Shown here in pieces: positions 9,152 to 17,516 of a stretch of 64,000 bases of DNA (within the stretch, counting starts at the first letter, position 1; each line of letters begins with the position of its first letter). The stretch spans positions 1,736,001 to 1,800,000 of the forward strand of contig NZ_CP090439.1 of assembly GCF_021441885.1 (NCBI RefSeq), given 5' to 3'. Origin of the DNA: Vibrio maritimus. Its GTDB lineage: Bacteria > Pseudomonadota > Gammaproteobacteria > Enterobacterales > Vibrionaceae. The notes under the pieces are model-generated. The model ran no database searches. It worked only from the letters and a program-made list of their open reading frames with translations, and was not told the DNA's origin. The position numbers were made by a program, and so were the translations under genes.

Positions 9152-9906
9152 AGTTGACTGTGCCACTATGGGTTAGCGCACTCGTTCCAGAGCATAGACT
9201 GGAACGAGTGAGCAACACACGTATTCTGCATACTCCAGAACGCGATATGCGCGTTAAATTCTCTGATAACGTACTCGACACCGCTTTGTTGCAAAGAGAG
9301 GCTTTATGGCTGTCGAGAGTGGGCACGCTTGGTGTCGACACTCATCAATGTCTCGGGTTTTTCAAAGATGGTAGTCGTGGTTTGCTGACGACGACTTATA
9401 TTGAAGGTCGATCTTTATCTGACCTGATTCGCGAAGCGACTCTTAATGGCACACAATCCATGAATATGAGCGACATAGTGTTACGTGTGTTTCGTGAGGT
9501 AGAACAGCTTCATCAACTCGGTATCGTTCACGGTGACATTAAGCCAGCTAACATCATTGTTCAGAGAGACGGAACACTGTCACTCATTGATTTTTCAAAT
9601 GCTCGACGAGTTGGTGAATTATGGGCAGAGCGTGGAGTTAGTCAAAGCACTCAGAGTTTTGCCTATCCGAAAGGTGACAAATCCGCGAGTCCGATTCACG
9701 ATTATTACGCATTACTTGTGACGATATTGACCGTCGTTGGAGGAACCTATAAGCCTCTTCTCAGTGACTTCGAGTCTTGGACCTGTATGTTACTTGAGCG
9801 CCTTCAAATTTTACGCCTTTCAACCCAACTAACCGACAGGGTAGAGACGCTTGTCAAAGCTATCACTAAAGACCTTCAGCTACCGAATTCTCATAGTGGC
9901 GCGTAA
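9142..9906 (+). CDS. T6SS-associated Ser/Thr protein kinase (PpkA-like, soluble and short)
   Basis: A eukaryotic-type kinase of 254 residues with no membrane helix. The catalytic loop is HGDIKPANI (His130, Asp132, Asn137), with HGD replacing HRD. The metal-binding motif is IDFSN (Asp150), with DFS replacing DFG. Lys39 in the RVKF strand and Glu53 in the following helix could form the usual salt bridge. The N-lobe is short and no clear glycine-rich loop is visible. The gene overlaps tssM by 10 bases, so it is translationally linked to the apparatus. By analogy with PpkA-Fha it may phosphorylate a T6SS component recognised by the FHA protein at 1699. No partner phosphatase is encoded in the visible part. 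Whether it is catalytically active is open. Confidence 0.85.
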   Translation: MAVELTVPLWVSALVPEHRLERVSNTRILHTPERDMRVKFSDNVLDTALLQREALWLSRVGTLGVDTHQCLGFFKDGSRGLLTTTYIEGRSLSDLIREATLNGTQSMNMSDIVLRVFREVEQLHQLGIVHGDIKPANIIVQRDGTLSLIDFSNARRVGELWAERGVSQSTQSFAYPKGDKSASPIHDYYALLVTILTVVGGTYKPLLSDFESWTCMLLERLQILRLSTQLTDRVETLVKAITKDLQLPNSHSGA

Positions 9907-10158
9907 TGTCTAAGAAGACGACACCTCAATTTTCTTGTGATTGATTCACGATAGATAGAAGGGGGGATAGTCAAAAATATCCTTTCCGTCGAATAACGTG
10001 TTCTGTCTTGCAAAACTGTTATCGTTTTGAGCGAAATGTTAACAATAATCTATGCTTATCATTGAGTTAGCTCTATCCCCAGAATGGAGTCGGTATCTGG
10101 GAACCTAGTGGGGCACGCACTCGCTGTATAAAAGGAATAAAATCAGGAGAAGTTGTCC

Positions 10159-11169
10159 ATGAAAGCGACAAAAACAGCGTTAACGGTATCACTTATTATA
10201 ACTGGGTTTATGGCAGCCGAAGTACATGCTGCGACTGAGTGGAATGTATCTTTGTGGGGTAAGCGCAGAGCTTTCACAGAGAATGTGGAAAAACTGGCGG
10301 AGCTAGTTGAGCAGAAAACCAATGGTGAATTTAAGCTTGTATTGTCTTACGGTGGTTTATCGAAAGCGCGAGAAAACTTAGATGGAATCTCATTTGGTGC
10401 CTTTGAAATGGCGCAATTCTGCTCTTTCTATCATACAGACAAGAACCCAACGATTACGGTAACGGAATTACCATTCTCTCAAGATGTATCTTTGGCAAGA
10501 GTCGGTGAAATCTATACCGAGGTCTTTAACCATCCAGAAGTAATGAAAGATCTTGCTAGATGGAACGCAACGTTACTGATGCCAACACCCTTACCGCAGT
10601 ACAACATTGCAAGTAAGAGTGACAAATTAGAAAGCTTGGATGACTTTAAAGGGCTGAGAGTTCGCGGTCCCGGTGGGATTATGAGCGTTCTAGAAAAACT
10701 TGGCGCGGTTAAAACAACGGTGCCTTTCTCTGAGGTTAGACAATCGATGGACTCCGGCGTGATCGATGCAGCATCGTTTGCCCCGCACGCCCATCTAGCG
10801 ACTAATACTTATAAGGTGGCAAATTGGGTGACCACCAACTTGAACCTAGGTTCAGCAAACTGCCCGGTAGTGGTTAACACTGAAGCATTGGAAATGCTTA
10901 AACCTGAACATCGAGAAGCGTTATTGAGCTCGGTGCCAGAAGCACTGGATTACTATGTTTCAAATTACGAGCAAAACACGACGGCGAAGTTCGATAAAGC
11001 AATCGCAGATGAGGGCGTCACACAAGTCACTTTCACGGCAGATCAAACTGCAGAACTTAATAATTTAGCGGCTTCAGTGCGTGAAGATTGGGTGAACAAG
11101 TACAAAGGTCAGTTCGACTCTCAGGCTTTATTTGACTACACAGAAGCCTTATTCAAACAGCAGAATTAA
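10159..11169 (+). CDS. TRAP transporter periplasmic binding protein (DctP type)
   Basis: Extracytoplasmic binding protein of a tripartite ATP-independent transporter, which uses an ion gradient to import organic acids. A signal peptide of about 24 residues ends in EVHA. The body has the family's L-x-D-F-K-G-L-R-V-R-G segment; in characterised members the arginine here pairs with the ligand carboxylate. The PFSEVRQSMDSGVIDAA segment is also characteristic. I chose ATG 10159, which has AGGAGA eight bases upstream, over an in-frame TTG six bases earlier. The permeases follow after a strong hairpin. The substrate cannot be read from the sequence; the neighbouring amide hydrolases only hint at an acid product. 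Confidence 0.9.
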   Translation: MKATKTALTVSLIITGFMAAEVHAATEWNVSLWGKRRAFTENVEKLAELVEQKTNGEFKLVLSYGGLSKARENLDGISFGAFEMAQFCSFYHTDKNPTITVTELPFSQDVSLARVGEIYTEVFNHPEVMKDLARWNATLLMPTPLPQYNIASKSDKLESLDDFKGLRVRGPGGIMSVLEKLGAVKTTVPFSEVRQSMDSGVIDAASFAPHAHLATNTYKVANWVTTNLNLGSANCPVVVNTEALEMLKPEHREALLSSVPEALDYYVSNYEQNTTAKFDKAIADEGVTQVTFTADQTAELNNLAASVREDWVNKYKGQFDSQALFDYTEALFKQQN

Positions 11170-11193
11170 TGCTCATTTCAACACTCAAACTAT

Positions 11194-11227
11194 TAAGCGC
11201 TAGTCGTGACTAGCGCTTAGTTTTTTT
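11194..11227 (+). terminator. Intercistronic hairpin between TRAP binding protein and permeases
   Basis: Perfect inverted repeat TAAGCGCTAGTC / GACTAGCGCTTA followed by seven T residues, placed 24 bases after the binding-protein stop and 23 bases before the small-permease start. It looks like an intrinsic terminator that lets only part of the transcripts continue. This would give more periplasmic receptor than membrane subunit, as is common in binding-protein operons. It would also shield the upstream message from 3' decay. Confidence 0.85.
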
Positions 11228-11249
11228 CAATACCAAAAGGATTTCGAGT

Positions 11250-11870
11250 ATGTCTGCGTCAGTTTTAGAGGACAGCTCGGCGGTAAGTCGGGTCGACAAG
11301 GTATTCTTCAAGCTTGAATCATTATTAAATCTTGCTGCAGGGTGTGTGATTGTCGCACTTGTGGCATTGGCCACGACCAACATACTAGGGCGCTGGCTGT
11401 TTTCAATGCCGATCAGCGGTTACATCGACTGGGTAGAACAGGCGATGGCGTTTATCGCCTTTTTAGGGATCGCGTACACGCAGCGTATGGGCGGACACAT
11501 TAGGATGGATATCTTGGTCGGACGTTTCAAAGGTCGATGGTTGTGGTTCACTGAGTTCTTATCAAGTGTACTGATGCTCGTCGTCACTTTGCTACTTATT
11601 TACGGCTCTTACCTTCACTTTTGGCGAGCCTATTCTATTGGTGACTCTTCTGTTGATATCAATTTGCCCACTTGGCCTGCAAAGCTAGTCGTGCCATTTG
11701 CATTATCGGTGTTAGCACTGCGATTGATTTTGCAAATCTGGGCGTATTTGCGAGCGATTAAGCGAGGTGATACTAAGCCAGTAGCCGTTCCCATGATCGA
11801 ATCTGCTGCCGAAGTTGCAGCGAAAGAAGCTGAAACCGTGAGTGCCAGCGATGAGGGGGCTTCAAAATGA
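11250..11870 (+). CDS. TRAP transporter small permease (DctQ type)
   Basis: Small membrane subunit of the TRAP transporter, 206 residues with four predicted helices (about 28-50, 65-85, 105-130, 145-165). It has the family's WVEQAMAFIAFLGIAY region, where a conserved glutamate sits next to the second helix, and the RMGGHIRMD loop. An Ala/Glu-rich cytoplasmic tail of about 30 residues is not needed for the fold. AAAGGA precedes the ATG. The stop overlaps the start of the large permease (AAATGATG), so the two membrane subunits are translated together. Confidence 0.9.
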   Translation: MSASVLEDSSAVSRVDKVFFKLESLLNLAAGCVIVALVALATTNILGRWLFSMPISGYIDWVEQAMAFIAFLGIAYTQRMGGHIRMDILVGRFKGRWLWFTEFLSSVLMLVVTLLLIYGSYLHFWRAYSIGDSSVDINLPTWPAKLVVPFALSVLALRLILQIWAYLRAIKRGDTKPVAVPMIESAAEVAAKEAETVSASDEGASK

Positions 11871-13276
11871 TGTCTTTGTTTGAAGTTATGGGAGCCATGG
11901 ACTCTATTGAAATCGGCTTGTGGGTTTCGGGTTTTATGTTGGTCATGGTGATCATCGGGGTAAGAGTCGCTTTTGCTGCTGCGATTGCTGGTTTCTTAGG
12001 CTTAGTGTGGATCTTTTCGGCAAAACTGGGCTTTGAAAGGGGGCTCTTAGTTGCGATTAAAATGGCCGGCACCATTCCGCATTCTAAAGTGTCATCGCTT
12101 GCTTTATCGCTAATTCCGACCTTTATACTTATCGGATTTCTCGCTTACCATGCAGGATTGACACGTTCATTGTTTGAGGCCGCAAAACGTTGGGTTGGTT
12201 GGCTTCCAGGCGGTATGGGGGTGGCTACGGTGTTTTCAACCGCGGGGTTTGCCGCTGTATCAGGTGCATCTGTTGCAACATCAGCAGTTTTTGCCCGAAT
12301 TGCCGTCCCTGAGATGCTCAAACTTGGCTACGATAAACGCTTTGCAGCAGGGGTTGTCGCTGCTGGTGGTACGTTGGCTTCGTTGATCCCGCCTTCTGCG
12401 ATATTGGTTATCTACGCGATTATTGTTGAGCAGGATGTAGGCGCACTGCTAATGGCTGGCTTTCTACCAGGCGCTGTCTCCGCGCTGATTTATGGTGGGT
12501 TAGTTGTATTTCTTGCTCTAACACGTAAAAACTTTGGTCCACCTGTGAGAGGTTTTACCTGGAAAGAGCGATTTGAAACCCTCCCGGGGGCGATGCCTAT
12601 ATTCGCAGTAGTAGGCATAATCGTCGTATGTATTTATGGTGGCGTCGGGACTCCTACAGAAGCTGGCGCGTTAGGTGCATCATTGATTCTGGCCTTGGCT
12701 ATTTTCCACGGCAGTCGTTGGAAAGAAATTAAAAGCTCTTTAATGGAAACGGCTAAGTTGTCAGCCATGATCTTCGCAATAATTTGGGGTGTACTGATCT
12801 ACGTGCGTTTCTTAGGGTTTGCAGATCTACCCACAGCGTTTTCGGATTGGATTGTCAGCTTGGAACAAAGCCCAATGCTCACGCTTCTACTCATTCTTTG
12901 TGCCTATGCTGTTTTGGGGATGTTCATGGACGCGATTGGAATGCTGTTGTTAACGCTACCGGTTGTTTATCCTGCGGTTATCGCTCTAAACGGTGGCGCA
13001 GATGTCGCGGCGGTAGATTCAGCATTTGGAGTGTCTGGAGTAGGGTGTGCAATTTGGTTTGGCATCATCGTTGTTAAGATGGCAGAACTTTGTCTGATTA
13101 CTCCGCCAATTGGCTTGAACTGCTTTGTTGTTGCGGGCGTTAGACCTGAATGCTCGGTACAAGACGTATTTCGAGGTTGCTTACCGTTTTTTGTCGCTGA
13201 CGTGATCACCATTGCCGTGTTATTAGTGATGCCAGGAATTGTTCTGTGGTTGCCGAGCTTAATGGGGTATACCTAG
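11867..13276 (+). CDS. TRAP transporter large permease (DctM type)
   Basis: The channel-forming subunit of the TRAP transporter, 469 residues with about 12 membrane segments. Typical DctM signatures are visible: the GASVATSAVFARIAVPEM segment, the AAGGTLASLIPPSAILVIYA motif, the GTPTEAGALGA re-entrant hairpin repeat, and the late MAELCLITPPIGLN motif. The gene overlaps the small permease by four bases and ends before a clear terminator at 13317, closing a three-gene transport unit. Confidence 0.93.
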   Translation: MMSLFEVMGAMDSIEIGLWVSGFMLVMVIIGVRVAFAAAIAGFLGLVWIFSAKLGFERGLLVAIKMAGTIPHSKVSSLALSLIPTFILIGFLAYHAGLTRSLFEAAKRWVGWLPGGMGVATVFSTAGFAAVSGASVATSAVFARIAVPEMLKLGYDKRFAAGVVAAGGTLASLIPPSAILVIYAIIVEQDVGALLMAGFLPGAVSALIYGGLVVFLALTRKNFGPPVRGFTWKERFETLPGAMPIFAVVGIIVVCIYGGVGTPTEAGALGASLILALAIFHGSRWKEIKSSLMETAKLSAMIFAIIWGVLIYVRFLGFADLPTAFSDWIVSLEQSPMLTLLLILCAYAVLGMFMDAIGMLLLTLPVVYPAVIALNGGADVAAVDSAFGVSGVGCAIWFGIIVVKMAELCLITPPIGLNCFVVAGVRPECSVQDVFRGCLPFFVADVITIAVLLVMPGIVLWLPSLMGYT

Positions 13277-13316
13277 TTCGATCTAGACTCGTGTGTTAGT
13301 CGCTAAAGAATAGGAG

Positions 13317-13345
13317 TGCCTCGATTAAGTCGAGGCATTTGTTGT
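13317..13345 (+). terminator. Intrinsic terminator after the TRAP operon
   Basis: TGCCTCGA, loop TTAAG, TCGAGGCA, then a T-rich tract (TTTGTTGTT), 41 bases after the large-permease stop. Confidence 0.75.
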
Positions 13346-13360
13346 TCGTCTTGCGATAAA

Positions 13361-13750
13361 TCAATTGTCTTTGTTTTCACGCCAAGTAATCGTGACTTCT
13401 CGAACACCCCATTGTTTGGCGCTCTCAACATCATTACCCATATAGATATCAATCTTTTTAGTCCATCGCTTGTTCATTTTGTCTAGCACTCGATAGGTTC
13501 CTTTAAACCCTTCGATGGTGACTTCTTGATTATGGTCTAAGCCAAGCTCAATTAGATCTCTCGATACCGCAATTGACCTCATACCTGGCTTGAGTGTGTC
13601 TCCCCAAGCTCCAATGTTTGGGGTCGAATCTGTCTCACCGACGGCAGAGGTGTAGGCACTCGCCGTGACTCGGAGTTTTTTCTCAGTAGAAGCGAATGTC
13701 ACTAAAGGAACAAGTAAAGTTAGGACTAGATAGCTAAGCGATTTCTTCAT
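13361..13750 (-). CDS. Small exported 3D-domain protein
   Basis: 129 residues with a signal peptide of about 20 residues (MKKSLSYLVLTLL...TFAS). The mature part matches the 3D (Asp-Asp-Asp) domain fold found in some lytic transglycosylases and in stationary-phase survival proteins: RVTASAYTS at the start, GAWGDTLKPGMRSIAVSRDL in the middle, and a late YRVLDKMNKR...IDIYMG segment with the acidic residues. As a stand-alone domain its substrate is unclear; a role in murein turnover is plausible from the family. It lies between the TRAP operon and the first hydrolase, pointing away from the former. Confidence 0.8.
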   Translation of the reverse strand: MKKSLSYLVLTLLVPLVTFASTEKKLRVTASAYTSAVGETDSTPNIGAWGDTLKPGMRSIAVSRDLIELGLDHNQEVTIEGFKGTYRVLDKMNKRWTKKIDIYMGNDVESAKQWGVREVTITWRENKDN

Positions 13751-13885
13751 CTAAAACCGTGTACTTAAAATGGGAAGGTTGAAGTAAGTATAGCTTTGTA
13801 TTGTGCTGTGCCTGTCAGGCAAGCGTTTGATGAAGGAGAGGAAAGGCACATAGCGGCTTTATGCGCTATGCACCTAACCAAGGGA

Positions 13886-14959
13886 TTATCTTGTTTTGCA
13901 CTCAGTGAAAACAACTTCGGATAACCCTTCCTCCGCTTGTTTTACGGTATCTGCACACATGGTTTTGGTGAACGATTTAGTATCGTTGAAGTTGTATCCA
14001 ATTGATGAGCGAGTATCGTAATTGGTGAAGAGGAAGTCACCGCTATCGTGGTTGTAGACGAACTGAGTCCACGTCGCATAAGTTTCACCATTCTCAGGGT
14101 CGATCAGATCTTGTGGGATCAGGTTACCCGCGTTGTATGTGCTTAGTAGCTTGCCGCGAGTTTGTGCCCAGCTGGCATCTTCTTGGAACGTGACGTGCTG
14201 AGTGTTAAATAGGCCACGTAGGTTGCGGTCTAGTGAGCTAATTGAGCTTGGGATGCCTTTCGCCGCTATATCGTCGAGATTTACTTTCTCAACGTATGCA
14301 CGGTGATCTTGTTGCAGTGGCGAGTTCGCCATAACACGCAGGTCAGACTTGGTGTCACCACGGTAAACGACCATCTTGCCGCCTTTGTTTAGCTGAAGCA
14401 GTGCGATGTCTCCGGACTTATCTTGGATAGAAATATGCAGACCGTGCTGTGTGCCGTGTAAACCATCTTTCCAAGCGATTTGCCAGTCGTTGTTGTTGAA
14501 TGCTTTAACGGCTTCTTCTGTCGTCGCGTAATTTTCTGTTATGTAACGAATTACATCGAGGAAGCTGACCGCTGGCGCGCCATTATCTTGGTAATCTGCA
14601 ATAAACTCAGCTGAATCGTACATATAGAGCAGTGAAGCAGCGAGTCCTTCAGAATTGATGGCATCGGATGCGACTCCGCCGAAGACATCCCATTCCATCT
14701 GTGAAATAGCGTGAAACTTGGTGGTCCACGTCATCGCGTTTTTGTAGCTTGGCGCTTCTGAGCTGTTACTTATGCCAACAGGATTCACTTGGGCTACATT
14801 GCCTAACTGCTCTCCCCAATCTAATGAACGAACCGTAGAGACACCATGCGGCGTATCGAGAGTGAAGCGTGAACATGCATTAGCCGCGCCAGCAGTTAGT
14901 GCTAACGCAGTTGCCGTTAGAGATGCGATTGCCAATTTATTTAGTGTTAGTGCTTTCAT
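13886..14959 (-). CDS. Exported Ntn amide hydrolase, bile-salt/penicillin V acylase family (copy 1)
   Basis: Linear C-N amidase of the choloylglycine hydrolase family (PF02275 type). The signal peptide ends ANA and is followed directly by Cys29, which would be the N-terminal nucleophile after export. In mature numbering the Cys1, Arg16 and Asp19 arrangement (V-R-S-L-D-W) matches the family's catalytic Cys/Arg/Asp. The ANSP motif stands where relatives have TNSP or TNNP around the catalytic Asn, and R-N-L-R-G supplies the later Arg. A C-terminal Cys pair is shared with copy 3. I chose ATG 14959, which has GAGG six bases upstream, over a TTG four codons earlier. It is divergent from LysR copy 1. 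The substrate is unknown: bile salts, N-acyl homoserine lactones or penicillin V are the family options. Confidence 0.9.
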   Translation of the reverse strand: MKALTLNKLAIASLTATALALTAGAANACSRFTLDTPHGVSTVRSLDWGEQLGNVAQVNPVGISNSSEAPSYKNAMTWTTKFHAISQMEWDVFGGVASDAINSEGLAASLLYMYDSAEFIADYQDNGAPAVSFLDVIRYITENYATTEEAVKAFNNNDWQIAWKDGLHGTQHGLHISIQDKSGDIALLQLNKGGKMVVYRGDTKSDLRVMANSPLQQDHRAYVEKVNLDDIAAKGIPSSISSLDRNLRGLFNTQHVTFQEDASWAQTRGKLLSTYNAGNLIPQDLIDPENGETYATWTQFVYNHDSGDFLFTNYDTRSSIGYNFNDTKSFTKTMCADTVKQAEEGLSEVVFTECKTR

Positions 14960-14991
14960 AACAAACCTCAAAGTTGGTTGATATTGGTAAC

Positions 14992-15009
14992 TTGAGTCTA
15001 TTATTTCAA
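14992..15009. promoter_or_regulatory. Possible LysR operator between hydrolase 1 and its regulator
   Basis: Imperfect palindrome TTGA-N10-TCAA in the 133-base divergent gap. It resembles the dyad sites used by LysR proteins, but it is short and AT-rich, so chance is possible. Confidence 0.35.
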
Positions 15010-15092
15010 TTTATTTAGCGATGAAAAGCTGCTAAGGCTAGGTAAATCCCCTATGATGTTTATTGAGTGTACAGCAGAGGAAGTGTGGTGTT

Positions 15093-15971
15093 ATGCCAGC
15101 ATCTTTAGATCAGTTAAGAGCATTTGTAGCAACCGTAGAGAATAAGGGGTTAGCTCAAGCCGCGAGAAGCCTTGGAAAGCATGTTTCCACAGTTCGGGAG
15201 CAAATCAACAATTTAGAAATAGACACGGGTATTACGCTATTTGATCGATATCCTCGCTCTCTAGAGGTTACGTCTCAAGGTGAACAGTTATATAAATCCG
15301 CGACAGCCATGTTGAGAGAAGCGTCGCTATTTGATGCCAATGTCGAGAGCATATTACAGGGTGTCCCAGAAAAGCTGACTTTTGCTTTAGACAGTGGTTT
15401 AAAGGAACCCGCGGTTGATGCAATCATCGCAAGGTTTGTCGAAGCGTTTCCACATTTATCTCTGCAGGTACGCACCGGTGACACCCTACAGATAAAGGCA
15501 TGGGCATTAGAAGGGGTCGTAGATATCGGACTTATATTTAACACGCTGCAACTGCACACCGAGCTGAGCTCTGAAAAAGCCTATGCGTTTGGGGTTAACT
15601 GCGTTGTACCTTGTTCATGGAACCTGCCGGAACAAGCTGATACCAGTTCTCTTTTAGATAAGTTGCAGCTAAGTCTCTCTTTTTTAGACGAAATAGGCGT
15701 TCGAAACGCTGATATTACAAGTCACCGCTTTATGTTGTGTAATGATGCCGTACAAATATTGAATCTAGTTAAGGCAGGTGCCGGTTGGGGCTACTTGCCA
15801 AACTTTGTTTGCCAAACGGCGATTCAAAACGAAGAGGTAAGGCTGTATCAACCTACACCAGATAGTATTTCAGATTGGAACACGAATCTGGTTTGGTCGA
15901 AACAAAACATTCTCAATCCAGCGATGAGGTGGCTTGTGAATGAAATACAAAAGTTACCTAAGTATCGCTAG
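15093..15971 (+). CDS. LysR-family regulator paired with hydrolase copy 1
   Basis: 292 residues. The winged helix-turn-helix lies at residues 4-62 (DQLRAFVATVENKGLAQAA, then LGKHVSTVREQINNLE), followed by the PRSLEVTSQG wing and an effector-binding domain. I prefer ATG 15093, which has AGAGGAAG upstream, to the TTG ten codons earlier. The gene is divergent from the first hydrolase across a 133-base gap, the standard arrangement for LysR control of a neighbour. It is clearly paralogous to the regulators at 17517 and 19696: all three share DQ/EQ-x-x-A-F-V-x-T-V-E, a K-H-x-(S/T)-T-V recognition helix and an L-L-x-x-(V/M)-P linker. Its stop codon is shared in reverse with the opposing small gene. 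Confidence 0.92.
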   Translation: MPASLDQLRAFVATVENKGLAQAARSLGKHVSTVREQINNLEIDTGITLFDRYPRSLEVTSQGEQLYKSATAMLREASLFDANVESILQGVPEKLTFALDSGLKEPAVDAIIARFVEAFPHLSLQVRTGDTLQIKAWALEGVVDIGLIFNTLQLHTELSSEKAYAFGVNCVVPCSWNLPEQADTSSLLDKLQLSLSFLDEIGVRNADITSHRFMLCNDAVQILNLVKAGAGWGYLPNFVCQTAIQNEEVRLYQPTPDSISDWNTNLVWSKQNILNPAMRWLVNEIQKLPKYR

Positions 15972-16270
15972 TCGACTTCATGTACGGTGCCAGTATCAAG
16001 AGATAGTTCTTGAATAGCTGAGATAGTCACAACACAAGCTTTTTGTATCAGTGTACTCTCAGCGCCATTAAATCTGGTGAAGCATTGGTTTGTCGTATTC
16101 AAAACATGTAACGCTTTACCTCGCTTTGTATTGAATTCTCGTTTCATGATAGGTAACTCAGGCAGCTTCCCTTGCAGAGCTGCTCTTAATTTATGTCGGT
16201 TGAAAAGGTGTTTGTGGCTCTCAAGCGTTTGTGTTAGTTCTCGTAAGTGAGCAAGTGTCGTCTCTTTCAT
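15968..16270 (-). CDS. Unrecognised small protein inside the hydrolase array
   Basis: 100 residues from ATG 16270; an upstream in-frame TTG would add five residues. I do not recognise the family. It is basic in its first two thirds, helical in appearance (HLRELTQTLESHKHLFNRHKLRAAL), has no signal peptide or membrane helix, and contains two cysteines. It sits between divergon 1 and hydrolase 2, on the same strand as hydrolase 2, and ends on a CTAG that serves as the stop for both it and the opposing LysR. The ribosome site is weak. It is probably real because it fills an otherwise empty gap with a uniform frame, but a non-coding alternative cannot be excluded. Confidence 0.55.
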   Translation of the reverse strand: MKETTLAHLRELTQTLESHKHLFNRHKLRAALQGKLPELPIMKREFNTKRGKALHVLNTTNQCFTRFNGAESTLIQKACVVTISAIQELSLDTGTVHEVD

Positions 16271-16376
16271 GTGAATCTCATTCAAACAAGCGAGTTATTG
16301 GCTAGGTTTACAACTGACAAGCGGAGGAACCTAGCTTGCCAGTTGGGGTTGGTACATTGAAGAATCAATCAACTGC

Positions 16377-17393
16377 TTAGAATTGGTAGTCTTGGTATTG
16401 CTCTTTGCTTCTAAACAAACTTTTAGCGCTGTACTTCACGTTGGAAAAATCAATAGAATCTACGTCGATTTTACGAATATCCATATTATCGTAGGTGCGG
16501 AAGTAGTAATCTTTATTCGCGATATCTACGACATTAGAGTACGACGTGAACTGTGGTACTTCAGCTGACGCGAAACGCCAATACAGGGTACCCTGTGGGA
16601 TATCTACCGCGTTGACCATAGACCATGCACGATTAACGCCGTCAAAATCCGTTTTTAGTTGGCTTTGATCCATTGTGTAATTGAAACCAACCATCTTTTG
16701 GAATCGTCCAATGGGTGAATAGTCAAATGCCGCAAATGTTTCTTCAGAGAAACGTGCTTTTGCAGAGTGATAGCCATCGTAGCCATCAAGCATCATTCCA
16801 GCGAGTGCTTCTTGCTCGTGATACGCTGGATCATTAGTCATCACGCCAAGTTTGTTTTCTGTAATTACAGGAAAACCAGTTCCGTCAAGATACTCAACAA
16901 CAATGGCACGTTTTCCATCGTTGAAGGCGTAGTGCATACCAAGATGCAAGCCGTCTACAACGTCGTAGGCCGCGACGGATACTTTGGTAGACTGAAGTAT
17001 CTTTTCTGCTTCATCGACGGATCTTGCGTTGGCGAGAACATAGCGCACCACATCACCAGAGCGAATATCACCTTGCCCTTCATCGGCGAACACTGCACCT
17101 GCAAGCGCGAGCGCTTCACCGCTAAGTCCATGTTCGTTCAGAGCCGAGCTAAATAACTCCTCGCCATGTTCTATACCAACAAAACCATGAGTCGTTTTGC
17201 TTTCGGAGAATACATGTCCGCGGGGGACAACCGCAATTTTACCTTTTAACTCACCGGGCCATTCCATAGTTCGACCAATGAATGTATTTCCATTGTCAGT
17301 GGAAAAATTAAAGTTAGTGCATGCGTTTGCGATGCTTGAAACGCCAGCCATTGCTATAGCCGAAATAGATAGAGCAAGTAGTTGTTTTTTCAT
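16377..17393 (-). CDS. Exported Ntn amide hydrolase, choloylglycine hydrolase family (copy 2, divergent type)
   Basis: 338 residues with a signal peptide ending in IANA and the nucleophile at Cys25. Mature Arg17 is present, but the residue at the catalytic Asp20 position is Glu (G-R-T-M-E-W), a variant also found in other members of this superfamily. The Asn motif is V-M-T-N-D-P. It lacks the C-terminal Cys pair and the LQLNKGG/ANSPLQQDHRAY block shared by copies 1 and 3, so it belongs to a different branch and probably has a different substrate range. It is divergent from LysR copy 2 across 123 bases. A strong AT-rich signal sequence and a normal length indicate an intact gene. Confidence 0.88.
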   Translation of the reverse strand: MKKQLLALSISAIAMAGVSSIANACTNFNFSTDNGNTFIGRTMEWPGELKGKIAVVPRGHVFSESKTTHGFVGIEHGEELFSSALNEHGLSGEALALAGAVFADEGQGDIRSGDVVRYVLANARSVDEAEKILQSTKVSVAAYDVVDGLHLGMHYAFNDGKRAIVVEYLDGTGFPVITENKLGVMTNDPAYHEQEALAGMMLDGYDGYHSAKARFSEETFAAFDYSPIGRFQKMVGFNYTMDQSQLKTDFDGVNRAWSMVNAVDIPQGTLYWRFASAEVPQFTSYSNVVDIANKDYYFRTYDNMDIRKIDVDSIDFSNVKYSAKSLFRSKEQYQDYQF

Positions 17394-17516
17394 GGTAGTC
17401 CTCGGAACAGGTCAATGTCACTTTGTGTATGGAGCGTATTATGGATGTTATTATCCCTTTTAAAAACTCGTATAAGAATGATATTTTCCTGCTATAGTTT
17501 ATGCCAAGGAGGGGCT

